Below, piece after piece: positions 40,456 through 51,905 of a stretch of 61,716 nucleotides of DNA. A program made the translations under genes and the position numbers. The stretch spans positions 1 to 61,716 of the forward strand of contig MU833065.1 of NCBI GenBank assembly GCA_029204225.1, in the 5' to 3' direction. A model generated the notes under the pieces. The model was not told the origin of the DNA. It worked only from the letters and a program-made list of their open reading frames with translations, and did no database searches. This DNA comes from Diphasiastrum complanatum (Eukaryota; Streptophyta; Lycopodiopsida; Lycopodiales; Lycopodiaceae). Numbering within the stretch: the stretch's first letter is position 1; each line of letters starts with the position of its first letter.

Positions 40456-41819
40456 CCCGTTGAGCTGTCAGCTGGTAGCGCGAAAGATTTTCTTTCGTTT
40501 TCTATTCGTTTCGGTTCGTGTTGTGTCTTTTGGTCCTGGAGGTATGCTTGACTTTCGACCTTCGTTTCGTTTCGTTTCGTGTCTCAGGGTTTTTGAGGTA
40601 CATTGACTTTCGCGAATTGTTTGCCATTCGATCTTCGCTTCGCTTCGTGTCGCGACAAAGTTGCAGGAGTTCACAATTTCTGACAATTGAGACATATGGA
40701 GTAGTGCATGTATGTGTGACCAACATAACATGATCATTTTCCATTACCTTTCGGAGAATCCATCCTAGAAAATCTAGCAGGAGATGAGGCCTACTCCTTC
40801 TCCTCATGATTTCCATCAAGAGTTATGCTGAACAACTCATCCTCGCCAAGGATATTCTTACCAACCTTGGCTTTGATCTGACATACTTCACTGATCAGTA
40901 GAGCAAGAGTTTGATCCAAGCTGCATACTCAACTTATTCAAACGAATTCCAGACCTTTTGGATCATGTGTAAGGGCGGCAGTTCTACCATCATCAACATC
41001 TCCCCAGAGCATATACAAAGAATTGGATTTTCTAACCTGGGCGAGACAATCCATGACAAGGGTACTAGTTACAATGCCAAATATTTTACCAAGTTTCTGA
41101 TGGATGACTAAAAAACAAATGCCCAAACCAACGACGGGATCGCTATTCGCCTCATCACAGATCCTAAGCTTCAGCAGCTTTAGAAATCTTGGTGGCCATG
41201 GTCGAGGTCCAACCGTAAAAATGGATCGTATTCCAATTAGCGATTTATTTTCATTAACCCTCACCATGGATGACCCCACTCATAACTACAAGTGGTCCGA
41301 GAAAGTGTCAGAGAAATTATGTGGGGCCCGAAAGGCTAGAAAAGCCACCACCAAATGTTGATATCTCCTCCACATGTTGGTCACAAAGCAACTCAAAAAT
41401 TGAACGACCGTGGCTATCAACTTTGGAAAGGTGCATAGCTTGAGGAAAAGTGCTCGGGCCTCCTCTTGCCTCCTTCTCATTGGTTTATTTGTTGCATGCT
41501 TTATTTGTTGATTATTAGTTAGCCGCAATTTATTTACATTTCCTTTTGGGCGTTAATTTAGGATCTAGTTTAGTAACCTTGCTAGTTGAGTAAGCCTTAG
41601 TAAGGATTTATTGTTTGTTGTTTTAGTTAGTTTCATTGCAGTTCTGGGCACTAGTTGGGTAAGCCTTAGTGCTTCCATCCTTGTTTGTTTATTTTCCTTT
41701 GAAAACTTTGGTAGGTTCTTAAAAAGGTGGACGATTCTCTCTGTACTACACCACATTGTGAGTAGATCTAGCCATCGTGTAAACCAGATTTACTTCCAAC
41801 AAGTGGTTTTTATCATTTT
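40456..41819. other. unassigned, with coding-like plus-strand stretch
   Basis: 40490-40650 is rich in TTTCG pentamers, like the LTR near 25150-25250. From 40815 to 41110 the plus strand reads AEQLILAKDILTNLGFDL, QAAYSTYSNEFQTFWIMC, GGSSTIINISPEHIQRIG and GTSYNAKYFTKFLMDD with one TAG. This may be a retroelement gag/protease relic, but no motif proves it. 41380-41800 holds two copies of 'agttgRgtaagccttagt' and no gene. Confidence 0.35.
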
Positions 41820-42411
41820 CGGAAGAATTTAAGCTCTCTGTGTCAGAATCATCACTAGAACCAAATGACTCAGAACTATCAGATGAATCCTCTTCCAAGC
41901 TCTAATCATCAGATGAAGCTGATGACTTCTTCTTTGTCTTCTTGTTGGAACGTCGCTTCCAAGCAATCTTATAGTTCTCTGCTATTGCAATAATTTTATC
42001 CATGGTATTCATGGGTCCTTGTTGGCAGTACATGTCAATCTTTATTGGCAGCCCCACAAGGTACCATTCTATCTGCATTGCAACAGGATAAACACCCACC
42101 AATTTTCCAATTAAGTTTTTTACCTTTCGGGTGTACCTTCTCTCTTTCTCTTTATTTTGCACGGAATTCAAACATGCAAGCACTCGAGTTGAGTAACCAA
42201 TCTCACGGAACTGGGTGAGAAATGCTTCTCTCAGTAGATCCCAAGTGTTAACGGCTGCACAATCCATTTGGTTGTACCAAATTCGAGCTTGTTTTCGCAG
42301 CAGCCCAAGGAATATGCATAGTTTATTTTCATTCGTTCCCTCACTATTGGAAACATCAATGGATTCAAATTGGGAGATATAGCAATCAACATCATCTTTT
42401 GTAATAACCAC
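41820..42411 (-). pseudogene. second, unrelated Ty3 Gag fragment
   Basis: Minus frame: VITKDDVDCYISQFESIDVS, ARIWYNQMDCAAVNTWDLLR, EAFLTQFREIGYSTRVLACL, VKNLIGKLVGVYPVAMQIEW, then a basic KRRSNKKTKKK and, after a TAG, an acidic Ser/Asp tail (DSSDSSESFGSSDDSDTES). Different from the gag at 45095-45703. It is joined directly to the end of the RT frame at about 42400. Confidence 0.8.
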
Positions 42412-43143
42412 TCGATCCTAAGAAGGTCTGAAGTTGAGACACCATAGTTGGTGCCATCATGGCTAGGAGCATAGCTATTTTTTTTGGATCAGTTGCCATG
42501 CCGTACTTGCTAATGACATGTCCTAACAGTACCCCATAAGGAACTCCGAATAGGCACTTGTTAGCAATCAAGGCTATACAGGTTACTGCGCAATCTGAAA
42601 ACACTTCTCTAGCATGGTGAGATGTTCTATGACAGTGGTTGTCCCACAAAGGTCATCTATAAAAATTTTGAGGTTTTCGTCTAAGATATCCTTGAAGTGC
42701 TTGTTCATAAACCTCTGATAGGTTCCAGGGGCATTAGTCAACCCAAAGGGCATGACGTGGTAAGCGAAAATCCCAAACGTGGTTGTGAAGGTGGTCTTCA
42801 ATTTATCCTCTTCTGCTATGGCTATCTGATTATAGCCTGTGAAACAGTCCATGAAAGAGTACTGGTCTCTTCCCGCCATTTCTTCTAGGACTTGGTCTAT
42901 GAACGACAATGGGTAGTAGTCATTCTTAGTCTGTTTGTTCAACCTCTTATAATCCACACATATGCGAATGCGTGTAGAGTTCTTCTTGGTGTGAGGTACT
43001 ATTGGGGAGCACCACTCGGTGTTCTCTACTGAAAATATCAGTCTAGCATTTCGAAGTCTCTCGAGTTCAGTGTATACTCCTTCCTTTAGGTGGTAGGGTA
43101 GCCGACGTTGTTTTTGTCGTACAGGTTTGGCTCCCTCCTTCAA
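42392..43143 (-). pseudogene. Tat/Athila-like reverse transcriptase
   Basis: First frame (43143-42583): KPVRQKQRRLPYHLKEGVYT, WCSPIVPHTKKNSTRIRICV, DYKRLNKQT, YSFMDCFTGYNQIAIAEEDK, AYHVMPFGLTNAPGTYQRFM, LKIFIDDLCG (FIDD catalytic pair). A frameshift near 42610 leads to YGVLLGHVISKYGMATDPKK and LQTFLGSSGYYKR, the end of RT. RNase H does not follow; another gag begins there. Confidence 0.9.
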
Positions 43144-44162
43144 TGTATTGTATGAGTCACTAGATCGGGCAAAATCCCCTTCAAATCTGAGTAGTCCCAG
43201 ACAAAAATATGCTGGTACTTCCTACACAGCCGTTCATATTCTTCTTTTTCTCTAATGCCTAAGGAAGCACCTATTTTGATGTTCTTGGGCTCTTCTAGGG
43301 TTCCTAGGTTTATCAAGCAAATATCGGCGTCTCGAACTTTGGGAGGCCGCTCTTCTAGAGTGTTCCACTCTATGTCCAGTACTGATCTTAGGTCTGGTTC
43401 ATTTTCACTCATAGTGGACTCACCATTGTCCTCACTACTCGTGACCTCCTCCCACTCAGACGAAGGTATGGGTACTCTTTTTGACTGAGGCACCTCGGGA
43501 TAGCCGTCGACTATGGTATGTTCTCTACCCCTTCCAAAAATCAGTACTCCTGCAGGGATGTCGACTGTGCAGTTGCTAAGCCTGAGCCATGGCCGTCCTA
43601 GCAATATAGAGTACCCCCGGTTCCAGGCGTACATCCTCATGACGAAGAAGTCCACTTGAATGGTCTTGTTAGCCACGTTAATGGGTACATTCTTAAGCTC
43701 GCCCTCTAGTTTGATCACAAAGTTGTTGGCTAGCTTTAGGGCTGTCAAGGTAGCGGGTTCTAGAGTAAAACCAAGGCGGTCTGACAGTTCTAGACTTATG
43801 ATGTTAATTGCCGACCCTACATCAACTATGGCCCCTGAAATGACTAGGCCATCTATGAGTACATCTACCTTAGGGCAGTAGCGATCTAACAAATCTGCAT
43901 CTACTTTCCCTATTGTAGGTGGCTCCAGTGTTCTGGTCGTGGGTGGTCTCATCAATCGTTTGACCGTGCGTTTAATAGTGGGTGACAATTGTACTAGTTG
44001 CCAGAGATTCTCTAGTGTTTGACCTAGGTCAATATTCCCTCTCTTCAGATTTAGGTCTATATCCTTCCTAAACCTGCGGTGTCTAGTCATAGTCCTCTTA
44101 GTTTCTAGGCCAGTTTTCTCTTTTCTCGGTCCTAGGAATTTGGGATGTCTACGCCCTTCCAA
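43140..44162 (-). CDS. Tat/Athila-like protease region
   Basis: Open 340-codon stretch. The retropepsin region reads ISGAIVDVGSAINIISLELS, with DVG where D(S/T)G is usual; YSILLGRPWLR is the typical C-terminal protease block. It continues to YERLCRKYQHIFVWDYSDLK, the lead-in to RT, so gag-pol was one polyprotein. The DVG change would probably impair the protease, but the ORF itself is intact. Confidence 0.85.
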   Translation of the reverse strand: MEGRRHPKFLGPRKEKTGLETKRTMTRHRRFRKDIDLNLKRGNIDLGQTLENLWQLVQLSPTIKRTVKRLMRPPTTRTLEPPTIGKVDADLLDRYCPKVDVLIDGLVISGAIVDVGSAINIISLELSDRLGFTLEPATLTALKLANNFVIKLEGELKNVPINVANKTIQVDFFVMRMYAWNRGYSILLGRPWLRLSNCTVDIPAGVLIFGRGREHTIVDGYPEVPQSKRVPIPSSEWEEVTSSEDNGESTMSENEPDLRSVLDIEWNTLEERPPKVRDADICLINLGTLEEPKNIKIGASLGIREKEEYERLCRKYQHIFVWDYSDLKGILPDLVTHTIH

Positions 44163-44449
44163 GACGCTAACCTCACCTTGCTCTTTGGGTAGTGGATCCT
44201 CGTAGATGGGTGTAGGTTTGAATACTGGCTTCTGAATAACCGCTGGGTTATCTACCTCCAGTGGTGGTTTTGGTGTAGGCTTGGGTTTCCTGGGAGGTAG
44301 CTATGTCTGGAGGTTACTCCGGGTCACTACTAAAATCTCTTTCTTGCTTGTGAATTCCTCTAGTGTCTCCACGGCGATGAAGTTCATGGGTGGCGGTCAT
44401 CTTCTATGCATGCCTTCCCTTTATCCACCTAGCTAATCATGGGTCCTCG

Positions 44450-45079
44450 TTATATGTATTGAGATGGCCTGGATGGCCCCGCCGTTCTGTCCTCCTGGAG
44501 TCTATGGTTCACTAGCCCAGGCATCCTATTCTCAGTGTTTAATGCGTCTCTACGTACCCAACATCTATCTTCCAAGTGTCCAGGCCTCTTGCAGTACCCG
44601 CAAACTTGGTTGGGACAGTTTCGATTTAAATGATTCTCTCTAAAGTGTCTACACACTAAGGGATACGGTTCTTCTATGGGGTGTCCCTGACCCAACAAAT
44701 TTTGGTGCAGTTTGAGAAAATTTACGTCTACTGCTAAGGTCTGCATATTCTCACTCATCACGTCCATGTATCTCTTTAGCATGGATCGCATATCGCCTAG
44801 TTATGTGTTAGAGCCTATGCTCTCATAGCCTCTATCGGGCATCTGTGCTTGGAGCCTTTGTGCATCTTGTGTTTGCACGTTCCTACCTTGTCGAGATTCA
44901 ATAGCCTGTATGGGACGGGGTTCGACTATGGGGTGTGCTCCTATAGCTGCGATTGGGCCTCCTCTCCACGTTTCTGGGCTTAGGTTCAAGCTGTTCATGG
45001 CTTGCGATAGGTGGGATGCGTGGGCAACCGCAATTTGTGCGTCTTCTACCACGATTGCCTTCTCTACTATCTCAGCCAA
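44450..45079 (-). pseudogene. Tat/Athila-like Gag C-terminus with zinc knuckles
   Basis: Two in-line frames: IVEKAIVVEDAQIAVAHASH to a TAG at about 44801, then MLKRYMDVMSENMQTLAVDV, a degenerate knuckle (CRHFRENHLNRNC, second Cys replaced) and a good one (CGYCKRPGHLEDRC). RNA-binding part of nucleocapsid. Confidence 0.85.
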
Positions 45080-45094
45080 TGTCTGGGGGTTACT

Positions 45095-45872
45095 CTAACG
45101 TACAATCATTTGTATGTCATTCTTGAGCCCTCGCAGAAAGAAGATCAGTAGTAATAGGAGTGGTAGTAACACAGTGGGTTCCACTTGGCGTGACAACTCT
45201 GTCAAACGACGCCAATATTGTCGGATGGTTTCGTTACTTCCTTGTTGTAGGGAAGTCAGTGTGAACAGTAGGCCGTCAGCCGTTCGGTGGGGAGCATACT
45301 CAATTAAGAACAGTCTATGGAACTCCTCAATGGTGTGAATTGAGCCTCTCTGCAGACTATGATACCAGTGCCTAGCCGTTCCAGATAAAGTGGTGGCGAA
45401 AAACATCATTTCATGATGTGGGTTTGTGATGGCACTGGTAAAGCAGGTGGTCCAAAAAGCATCATTATGCTCTTCGACACTTTCATACGGTGCTCCATGA
45501 AACTCAGGAGTGAAACCACTGAGCTTCGGTAGTCCTTCTGTCTCCAGGGGTACTACGATTGCTTCAGTCAAACGTCGTACCATTCTGTTGGCAACAGGTT
45601 CTGTAGTCGCAGGTGTTACGTTCACTAACGGTGGTTCTGTAGCATCGGTTGGCTCAAGTTCTGGTACTTCTTCTATAGGTTCCAACGTATCATCCAAGTC
45701 CAATATAGGTGGGTGAGACTCATCATCTAAGGTTGGTGGAATTAAAAACCCAGCATTGCTTCTTCTAAGCCCTAAACGCTCTCTCTGGGGATTTGAAGTC
45801 TCTCCGTGCGGTGCTCCCTTAGACCTAGGTTTCCTTGGTATACCTATGATGTCTTGTCTAGGGTGACACTAA
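45095..45872 (-). pseudogene. Tat/Athila-like Gag
   Basis: The frame is open from 45872 (no ATG in the first part; RKPRSKGAPHGETSNPQRER) through an acidic stretch (EPIEEVPELEPTDATEPP) to the gag core: FHGAPYESVEEHNDAFWTTC, SGTARHWYHSLQRGSIHTIE, HRLFLIEYAPHRTADG, TIRQYWRRLTELSRQVEP, then a TAG at 45095 after FLRGLKNDIQMIVR. The initiator codon seems lost or lies upstream beyond a TAG. Confidence 0.88.
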
Positions 45873-45894
45873 TGATTGCTGCATAATAGATTTC

Positions 45895-46179
45895 TCACTT
45901 ACGGATAGCAATCAACTGTCGTTGCACATGCGTTTTGTGATTTTCCCACGTTATCCCATAGGTCATCCATCCTTCGTCCACTAATACTGCATTTGACCTA
46001 ACTAACTCTATTTGGTCATTTTTCTGCTCAATCCTAATCCAACCATACTCATGTACAGTTTTTTTTGGTTCTTTGTACCTGGTGTCGTCTCTACGGGATG
46101 CTGGTGGGTCATAGGGTAATGACTTTTGACTCAGGGCTCTGGTCTTCACTTTCACCCTAGGCTTCATACAGAACCCCAT
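45895..46179 (-). CDS. small leader ORF upstream of gag
   Basis: 94-codon ORF from ATG 46179: GFCMKPRVKVKTRALSQKSL, then YGWIRIEQKNDQIELVRSNA and a basic C-terminus. It lies between PBS and gag of the long-LTR element. No known family; could be part of an extended Gag before frameshift, or an upstream ORF that regulates gag translation. Confidence 0.4.
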   Translation of the reverse strand: MGFCMKPRVKVKTRALSQKSLPYDPPASRRDDTRYKEPKKTVHEYGWIRIEQKNDQIELVRSNAVLVDEGWMTYGITWENHKTHVQRQLIAIRK

Positions 46180-46615
46180 TCTCTGACATGTTCCGTCACT
46201 CTATGAAAGATTTCTAGTAGTACTTGGCATCACAGCCTAAACTCCCTGCTGGTGAAAATTGTATGCAGTCTCCAGTCCAAACTGTATTCCAAACTGTTGG
46301 AAGTAGAATGGCCTTGGCGAAGTCGGATCACATGCAGCTAGGATTGGATTGTGGACTCATAATGTACGTTCTAGGTGTGGGATGAGCACACATCATTGTG
46401 TGATGCTAACCACTTCGTCTTGTGATCAACGTGTGGTAATAGTCACTCATACGGTCATGCTAGCTTGCGGCTGGCGGCTTAGATAGTGGAATTGTTTTCA
46501 ACACACGCAATCTAGGACCTACGAAACTTGTAGACTATTGGTAGTATGACAACTAGTTCTTTGTAGACCAGTGATATGGATAACTACTTTTTCAAACAAC
46601 ATCTCTTGAAAATAT

Positions 46616-46638
46616 TTCGACTCCCGGCAGACACACCA
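46616..46638 (-). promoter_or_regulatory. primer-binding site, tRNA-Asp-like, decayed
   Basis: Minus strand TGGTGTGTCTGCCGGGAGT followed by CGAA. It resembles the Athila/Tat PBS TGGCGCCGTTGCCGGGGA, with changes mostly of the C-to-T type. It lies two bases inside the LTR end CTAACA. Confidence 0.6.
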
Positions 46639-46639
46639 A

Positions 46640-49600
46640 TGTTAGGGCCATTTCCGGCAAGGGATTGGTCCAGCCAAAACGTCCTAAAAAAGTCAAGAGG
46701 CACCACTACTGATGGTGGCTATGCTCTATGTGAGTAACAAAGGTCCTGCCACAACCAATCCTGGGGGCTTCCTTTGTTATCCCATGCTCCCGAGCCAATG
46801 AGAGTGTTCCAGGCTCTCAGAAGTATGACTGTAAGGAGGGGGTGCAAGTACTTTTGATGCAATCATTCACTACCTTTCTAGGGTCCTAGTTCCGTAAAAC
46901 TTCTGATCACTAATTCGCGTTAGGACCTTGCTAATTATCTCTTTTCCCATTGACTTTGGCTTACAGTTAGTAAAAATTTTACATGGGCTGGAAACCGGTT
47001 TACTGTCTATGATGTGCTCGTGGGTGCAAGTTGTACGCACCGCTTTGTTTGCCAAACAGCGGTATTTTCGCCGACCGTCGGGTCTAGGTATTTCGCTAGA
47101 CAGTACCAACGGTGGGTATGACTAGTGTGACGCTTTAACCAAGGTGGTGTATTTCAACCATGGATAGTGGACGGCCCGCTCTACTGTTTCACAGAGGCTG
47201 GGTCCAGTAGACACGCTTCATAATTGACAAACCGGAAGAAATGCTTCAAAACTTGACGATTCCTTATAGTCGTTTAATAAATCTAACTCAGCAAAAAATA
47301 AACTACCCAACCTACGGTTCTCTCCATACAACACATTCTAAATCAGTACAAAACAAAGTTATTTACTTAACACTTTCACTAGACAAATTGGAAATAGGCA
47401 CTCATTGTTCTAATTAGACATGCCGCATTTGCTTATAAAATATTACGATCTGGACTGAATTTGAATTTGTGCTAAAAACCGATTTACTATAATGTACAAT
47501 CGACCCATACTCTACGACAATCCATTCACTAGTTAGGTACTTGCAAATACTGAACTCAAGCAAACAATATTCTTATTGCAAGCAAGTGATTTTGAGTTCA
47601 TACTACTTGTAAACCCACAAATACGCATCGACCTGATACTTCAATGTCTACTCGTTCAAGAAAAGGATCACAATCATTTAGGTCCCAATAGGGACATGGC
47701 AAATGCGGAATTATTGAAATGATTAGGTCCTCATACAGTTACACAATGAATTCTCAGTATCCTATCATTCATTCAATGAGCGAAAGCAAGTACGGACGTC
47801 AAACACCCACATTCCAATTGAAAGCAAGTAAACACGAGAATAAAAATTGATGTGAGGTAAACCCATACCTCAGTGTGAGAGAGAAACTGGAAATCGTAGA
47901 GGCACTAGTCATGAATGCCGCTTTTGGTTTGAGGTAGCCTTGCCTTCGTCCTTCAAAGAGCTGCTTGAGAACTTGCCATTCAAGCCAACATGCGGATTAG
48001 ATCAGAGAACAGGTAATCAACCAAACTTTGTCTCAGATTGGCGGAAGAATCGGCAACTCAGTGAACAGAGGCAGCTTGCAAATAGGTTTGAGAGGACTCC
48101 AGCGAGGGCTGGCTAAAATGAAAATTGCAGGTCTAATTTATTCTGATGCAGGGCCGCAGACAAGTCTCAATAGACAACAGGCAGAGGTGGGCAGCGCTGA
48201 CAGTCAGACAACGAACTGGTACAGGCAGCGCACAGAGGTAAGGCGGTAGGCAGCGGGTAGTACTTGCACATAAAGAAATGATCAGCGAGTAGAGGCAGTC
48301 AGCGGATAGATCGCAGGGCCAACAGGTAGGTCGCAGGCCGTAGCAGCTTGTAACAGTCGTAGACAGGTTAAGTAGGTTGCACAGAGTGATTTGCAGGCCC
48401 TGTAGGAGGCCACAGGCAGTAAAAATTAGCAGGAAGGTAGGTATGCAGCAACAGGTCCAGCGAGGGCTGGCAGCTCTGATTTTTTCTTCTCAGAAATCTG
48501 AATTTTGCTCTGACAATTTTGTGAGGCCGTAGCAGGCTGTGGCATGCCGAGATTTGGATTTTTCAATGCCGGACAATGATGGGTATATGTGACAGACCGC
48601 AAGTAGGCTCGTAGGCCACAGACAGGGCATCACTTCCAATTCGATCACTATTAACCATCCTCGAACATCCAACACTTAGCAACACATCTCCAACAACAAG
48701 CTCTTACCCTCTCCAACACAAAATGGACAACAAATCTCAAAAATCTCAATCCGAAACAACTCCATGCTTACACCTCCTAATCATTCCATTCTTCAATTAC
48801 AAACCTTCCATAACCGCTAAATAAGCATAATAAGAAGGAATAAGTAACTATCCACTAATCAAACATAAAGGTAAGTATCATCTCCCACTCTCAAGCCATG
48901 GACGTTGAACACTCATCCCTCAAGCATTACCCGCCTACTCTCACAATGGACAATACCACATAAAATTCACCTAACACATTCCCCACCAAGCACTAGCATT
49001 GGCCAACAAGAAGCAACACATACAAGCCAACCAAACAACACTAGACAACAAGAATCCAACATCTACTAACAAGCATGGAGTAATACAAGACAACAACAAC
49101 ATTCCACATTGTCAAACTATTCTCAAACAAATCATTAAGCTCTCCATCAAGTAAACATGCACTCTTCAAATAACTCACATCCAAACAAGCAACTCACCAA
49201 TTAGCAACTCCCAAAAGCACTAACTCACAAAAACACTAACTCTCAACACACATCCACAAATACAAAGAGTTGGCTCCTTTTTATAGGAAAACCCAAGTGT
49301 CCCCCTTCAAAATGAGGCTTTGCCAATTTTCATGCCCTTCAAGCCCTCTTTGCCATTTGTCCTCAACCCATTTGATAGTACACCTAGTGACCTCCATAAG
49401 AGAGTGGGAAAGTGGTGCATTCAAGGATCTCTTCCAAAACTAGCCAAGATGCCATTTTTGTCAAAGGCTAGGGAGGCCATTCAAGTTTTCCCTTTTGTAC
49501 AGCCTAGAAGCCCAAAATGTCAATGGCTAGTGGGTGTACCTCCCAATTTTTATAGCCTCCAAGGTGTTTTGGCATTTAATATCCAAATTTTGGGTGAGGC

Positions 49601-50369
49601 CCTTTTTCAACCCCTATTTTTAGTAGGCGGCCTTCATTTTTTCTTTGGGTACCTTCGTTTTTGACCTTTTTTCGATTTTTCAAGGGCCGTGCGCCTACTG
49701 CTCATTTGTTTGGATTTTTGGCTTGTTGGGTAACCACTTGGCCCACACATTTCGTTAATTGCCTGTAAATTGCCCAAACTTTGCCGTTAGGGCTTCTGTG
49801 AATCCTTGACACTGAATCCATATTTCCCGGTCCCGTTTTTACCCGAAACTTTTCTTTCTCGATTTTTTCTTCTGTGGTTGAGTTTTTCGGCATTCATGAC
49901 CAGGGTTCCCACGACAACACGGTTTCCCTAGAAAATACACTGAGTGATCATATATTAGTAAAAATGGACTCAGTACATGGTGAGATTTTAGCACGGTCAT
50001 ACCGGCTATTTTTTTACAATTGGTCATTTTTTTGAAAATGCGTAAAATAGTTACCGGCCATTTCTAAGGCCGCAAAATTTGCTCTAGCCTCATTTAGGGC
50101 AGGCTGGGACCCAATTCTAGGTGGACCGGCACTTTTGGCTCGGTCTTACAAAACTTGACCAGAAAATATTTTTGAAGGTTTTTTTTTAAAGTCAGTTTCT
50201 TACTTTTAAACTGTGTCTAGCCACTTTAGGATGGGCTGAGACCCAATTCTAAGTCAAATTTGTGCCGATTTTTCTCTAATAACTGGGTTTTACATGCCGG
50301 TTTTTTCAATTATTGTAATCTTAAACTTCAATATTAGTCCGATTTTTTGCGCAAAAATATCGGCTAACA
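46640..50369 (-). repeat. probable long 5' LTR (3.7 kb)
   Basis: On the minus strand it starts TGTTAGCCGATATT at 50369 and ends GGCCCTAACA at 46640 next to the PBS, giving TGTTAG...CTAACA inverted termini. A strong TATA box (CCTATAAAAAG, 49277-49287) lies about 1.1 kb into it. Downstream in the transcript sense, 49250-48700 is G/T-rich (A/C-rich on the plus strand), and 48020-48480 has many degenerate GCAGGCAG/GTAGGC units. No coding region. The left end lies ~30 bp from a copia fragment. Needs a partner LTR for proof. Confidence 0.55.
49277..49287 (-). promoter_or_regulatory. TATA box in long LTR
   Basis: Minus strand CCTATAAAAAGGAGCC, a near-perfect plant TATA box in the presumed U3 region of the long LTR. 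Confidence 0.55.
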
Positions 50370-50399
50370 CCATGTCAATTTTGGGCTGAGGCAATAGCT

Positions 50400-51905
50400 G
50401 CAACAGTACACCTGTAGAAGAGATCAACAATGACAGCTTTGGAAAACAAGACACCGTATGAAATGTGGACAGGTAGAAAGCCTGATCTATTCATAAGTGT
50501 GTGTGTTTGGATGTGCGGCATACAAGCAGATTCCAAAAGAAAAAAGAGACAAGCTCGATGATAAATCAAAGCAAATAATCATGGTTGGGTACTCGAACGG
50601 ATCACAAGTGTACAGACTCTACAACCCAACCACGAAGAAGGTTGTTTCGAGTAGAGATGTGAAGTTCGATGAGTCCACATTCCCTGGACTGAAAGATGAA
50701 AAAGGCCATGAGATCTTCACACTGCTGCCAATTCAAGAGGGAGATCAAGGACATACGTCAAATCAGAATGTTGAGTCCCAGACTCTAGAACAGCAGGAAG
50801 CAGAAGATCAATCCCATAAACAAGAAACTTTCGAGCAGTGAAGAAATGGACCTAGAAGGTCAACAAGACAAAGAAGACCTCCAGATCGATACGCTAACAA
50901 TTTTCAGAGGAGGGAAGACACACAATTCGAGTACCGTAGCTTCACTGAAGAGCCAACAACATATCAAAAAGTTGTCCAGAGTCTAAAGGGAGATTCTAGA
51001 AGCAGACAATGTCAGAGGAGATTGAATCAATGAGGAATCAGATGGCACTGTTGGACGTTACAAAGCAAGGCTTGTCGCAAAGGGCTACACATAAAGGTAT
51101 GGTGTTGATTATTTTGACACATATTCATCGATGGTCAAGATGACAAGCATATGACTGCTTCTTGCATACGCTACATAACACAATCTGATAATTCACTAGA
51201 TTGATGTAAAGACAGCCTTTCTCCACAAAGGTCTAGAGGAAGAAATCTTCTTGTAGCAGCCTGAAGGATTTTAAGAACTCGACAATCGACAATATGTCTT
51301 TCGGTTGCAAAGATGAATTTATGGTCTAAAGTGGGCATCACAAGCTTGGTACAAGAAGCTCGACAGTCTTCTGAAGTCTCTAGACTTCAATCCTACAAAA
51401 CCAGACTATAATGTCTATATTAAAAGAGTGGAAATTGTTTTTGTGATTTTGACTATTTTCGTGGATGATTTCCTTATGATAGGAAACTCCTTGATGCTAA
51501 TCAAGAACACAAAGAGTCAGATTTATGAAAATTATGAAATCACAGATCTGGGAGAAGCAACAAAATGCCTTGGGCTGGAGATCAAAAGAGATCGAATAAA
51601 AGACGAAATGCATTTGAGTCAATCTGAATACGCCAGAAAAGTGTTGAAGCAGTATCAAATGATAGATTGCAAAGAAAAGACCACACCGATGATAGCTGGA
51701 GCCAAGTTGACGAAGCATAATTGCCCGAAAATAGAGGAAGAAAAATAGAAGATGGAAGATATACCCTACCAAAACCTAATCGGTAGTCTGATGTACCTTA
51801 CAATTTGTACCAGAACCAATGTAGCTTTCTCTGTTTATGCTTTAAGCCAATTCTCTTCCAATCCTGGCATGGCACATTGGCAAATGGCAAAACAAATCCT
51901 ATAAT
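50400..51905 (+). pseudogene. copia pol (integrase C-terminus to RT/RNase H linker), degenerate
   Basis: Plus strand: LENKTPYEMWTGRKPD, CVFGCAAYKQIPKEKRDKLD, IIMVGYSNGSQVYRLYNPTT and SSRDVKFDES (integrase C-terminus, open 50497-50841 to TGA). RT follows with many stops: KARLVAKGY, then VILTIFVDDFLMIGNS (FVDD), ITDLGEATKCLGLEIKRD, SEYARKVLKQYQMIDCKEKT, YQNLIGSLMYLTICTRTNVA, LSQFSSNPGMAHWQMAKQIL. It stops at about 51905, where minus-strand integrase begins. Confidence 0.88.

Larger units (their letters stand above)
41820..50369 (-). mobile_element. Tat/Athila-like Ty3 element, 3' truncated, with long LTR
   Basis: Minus order from 50369: 3.7-kb LTR, PBS, small leader ORF, gag, zinc knuckles, protease, RT, then an abrupt join to a different gag (42411-41820). 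Lack of chromodomain signals, PBS type and the long LTR fit the Athila/Tat branch. RNase H, integrase and 3' LTR are missing. Confidence 0.75.
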
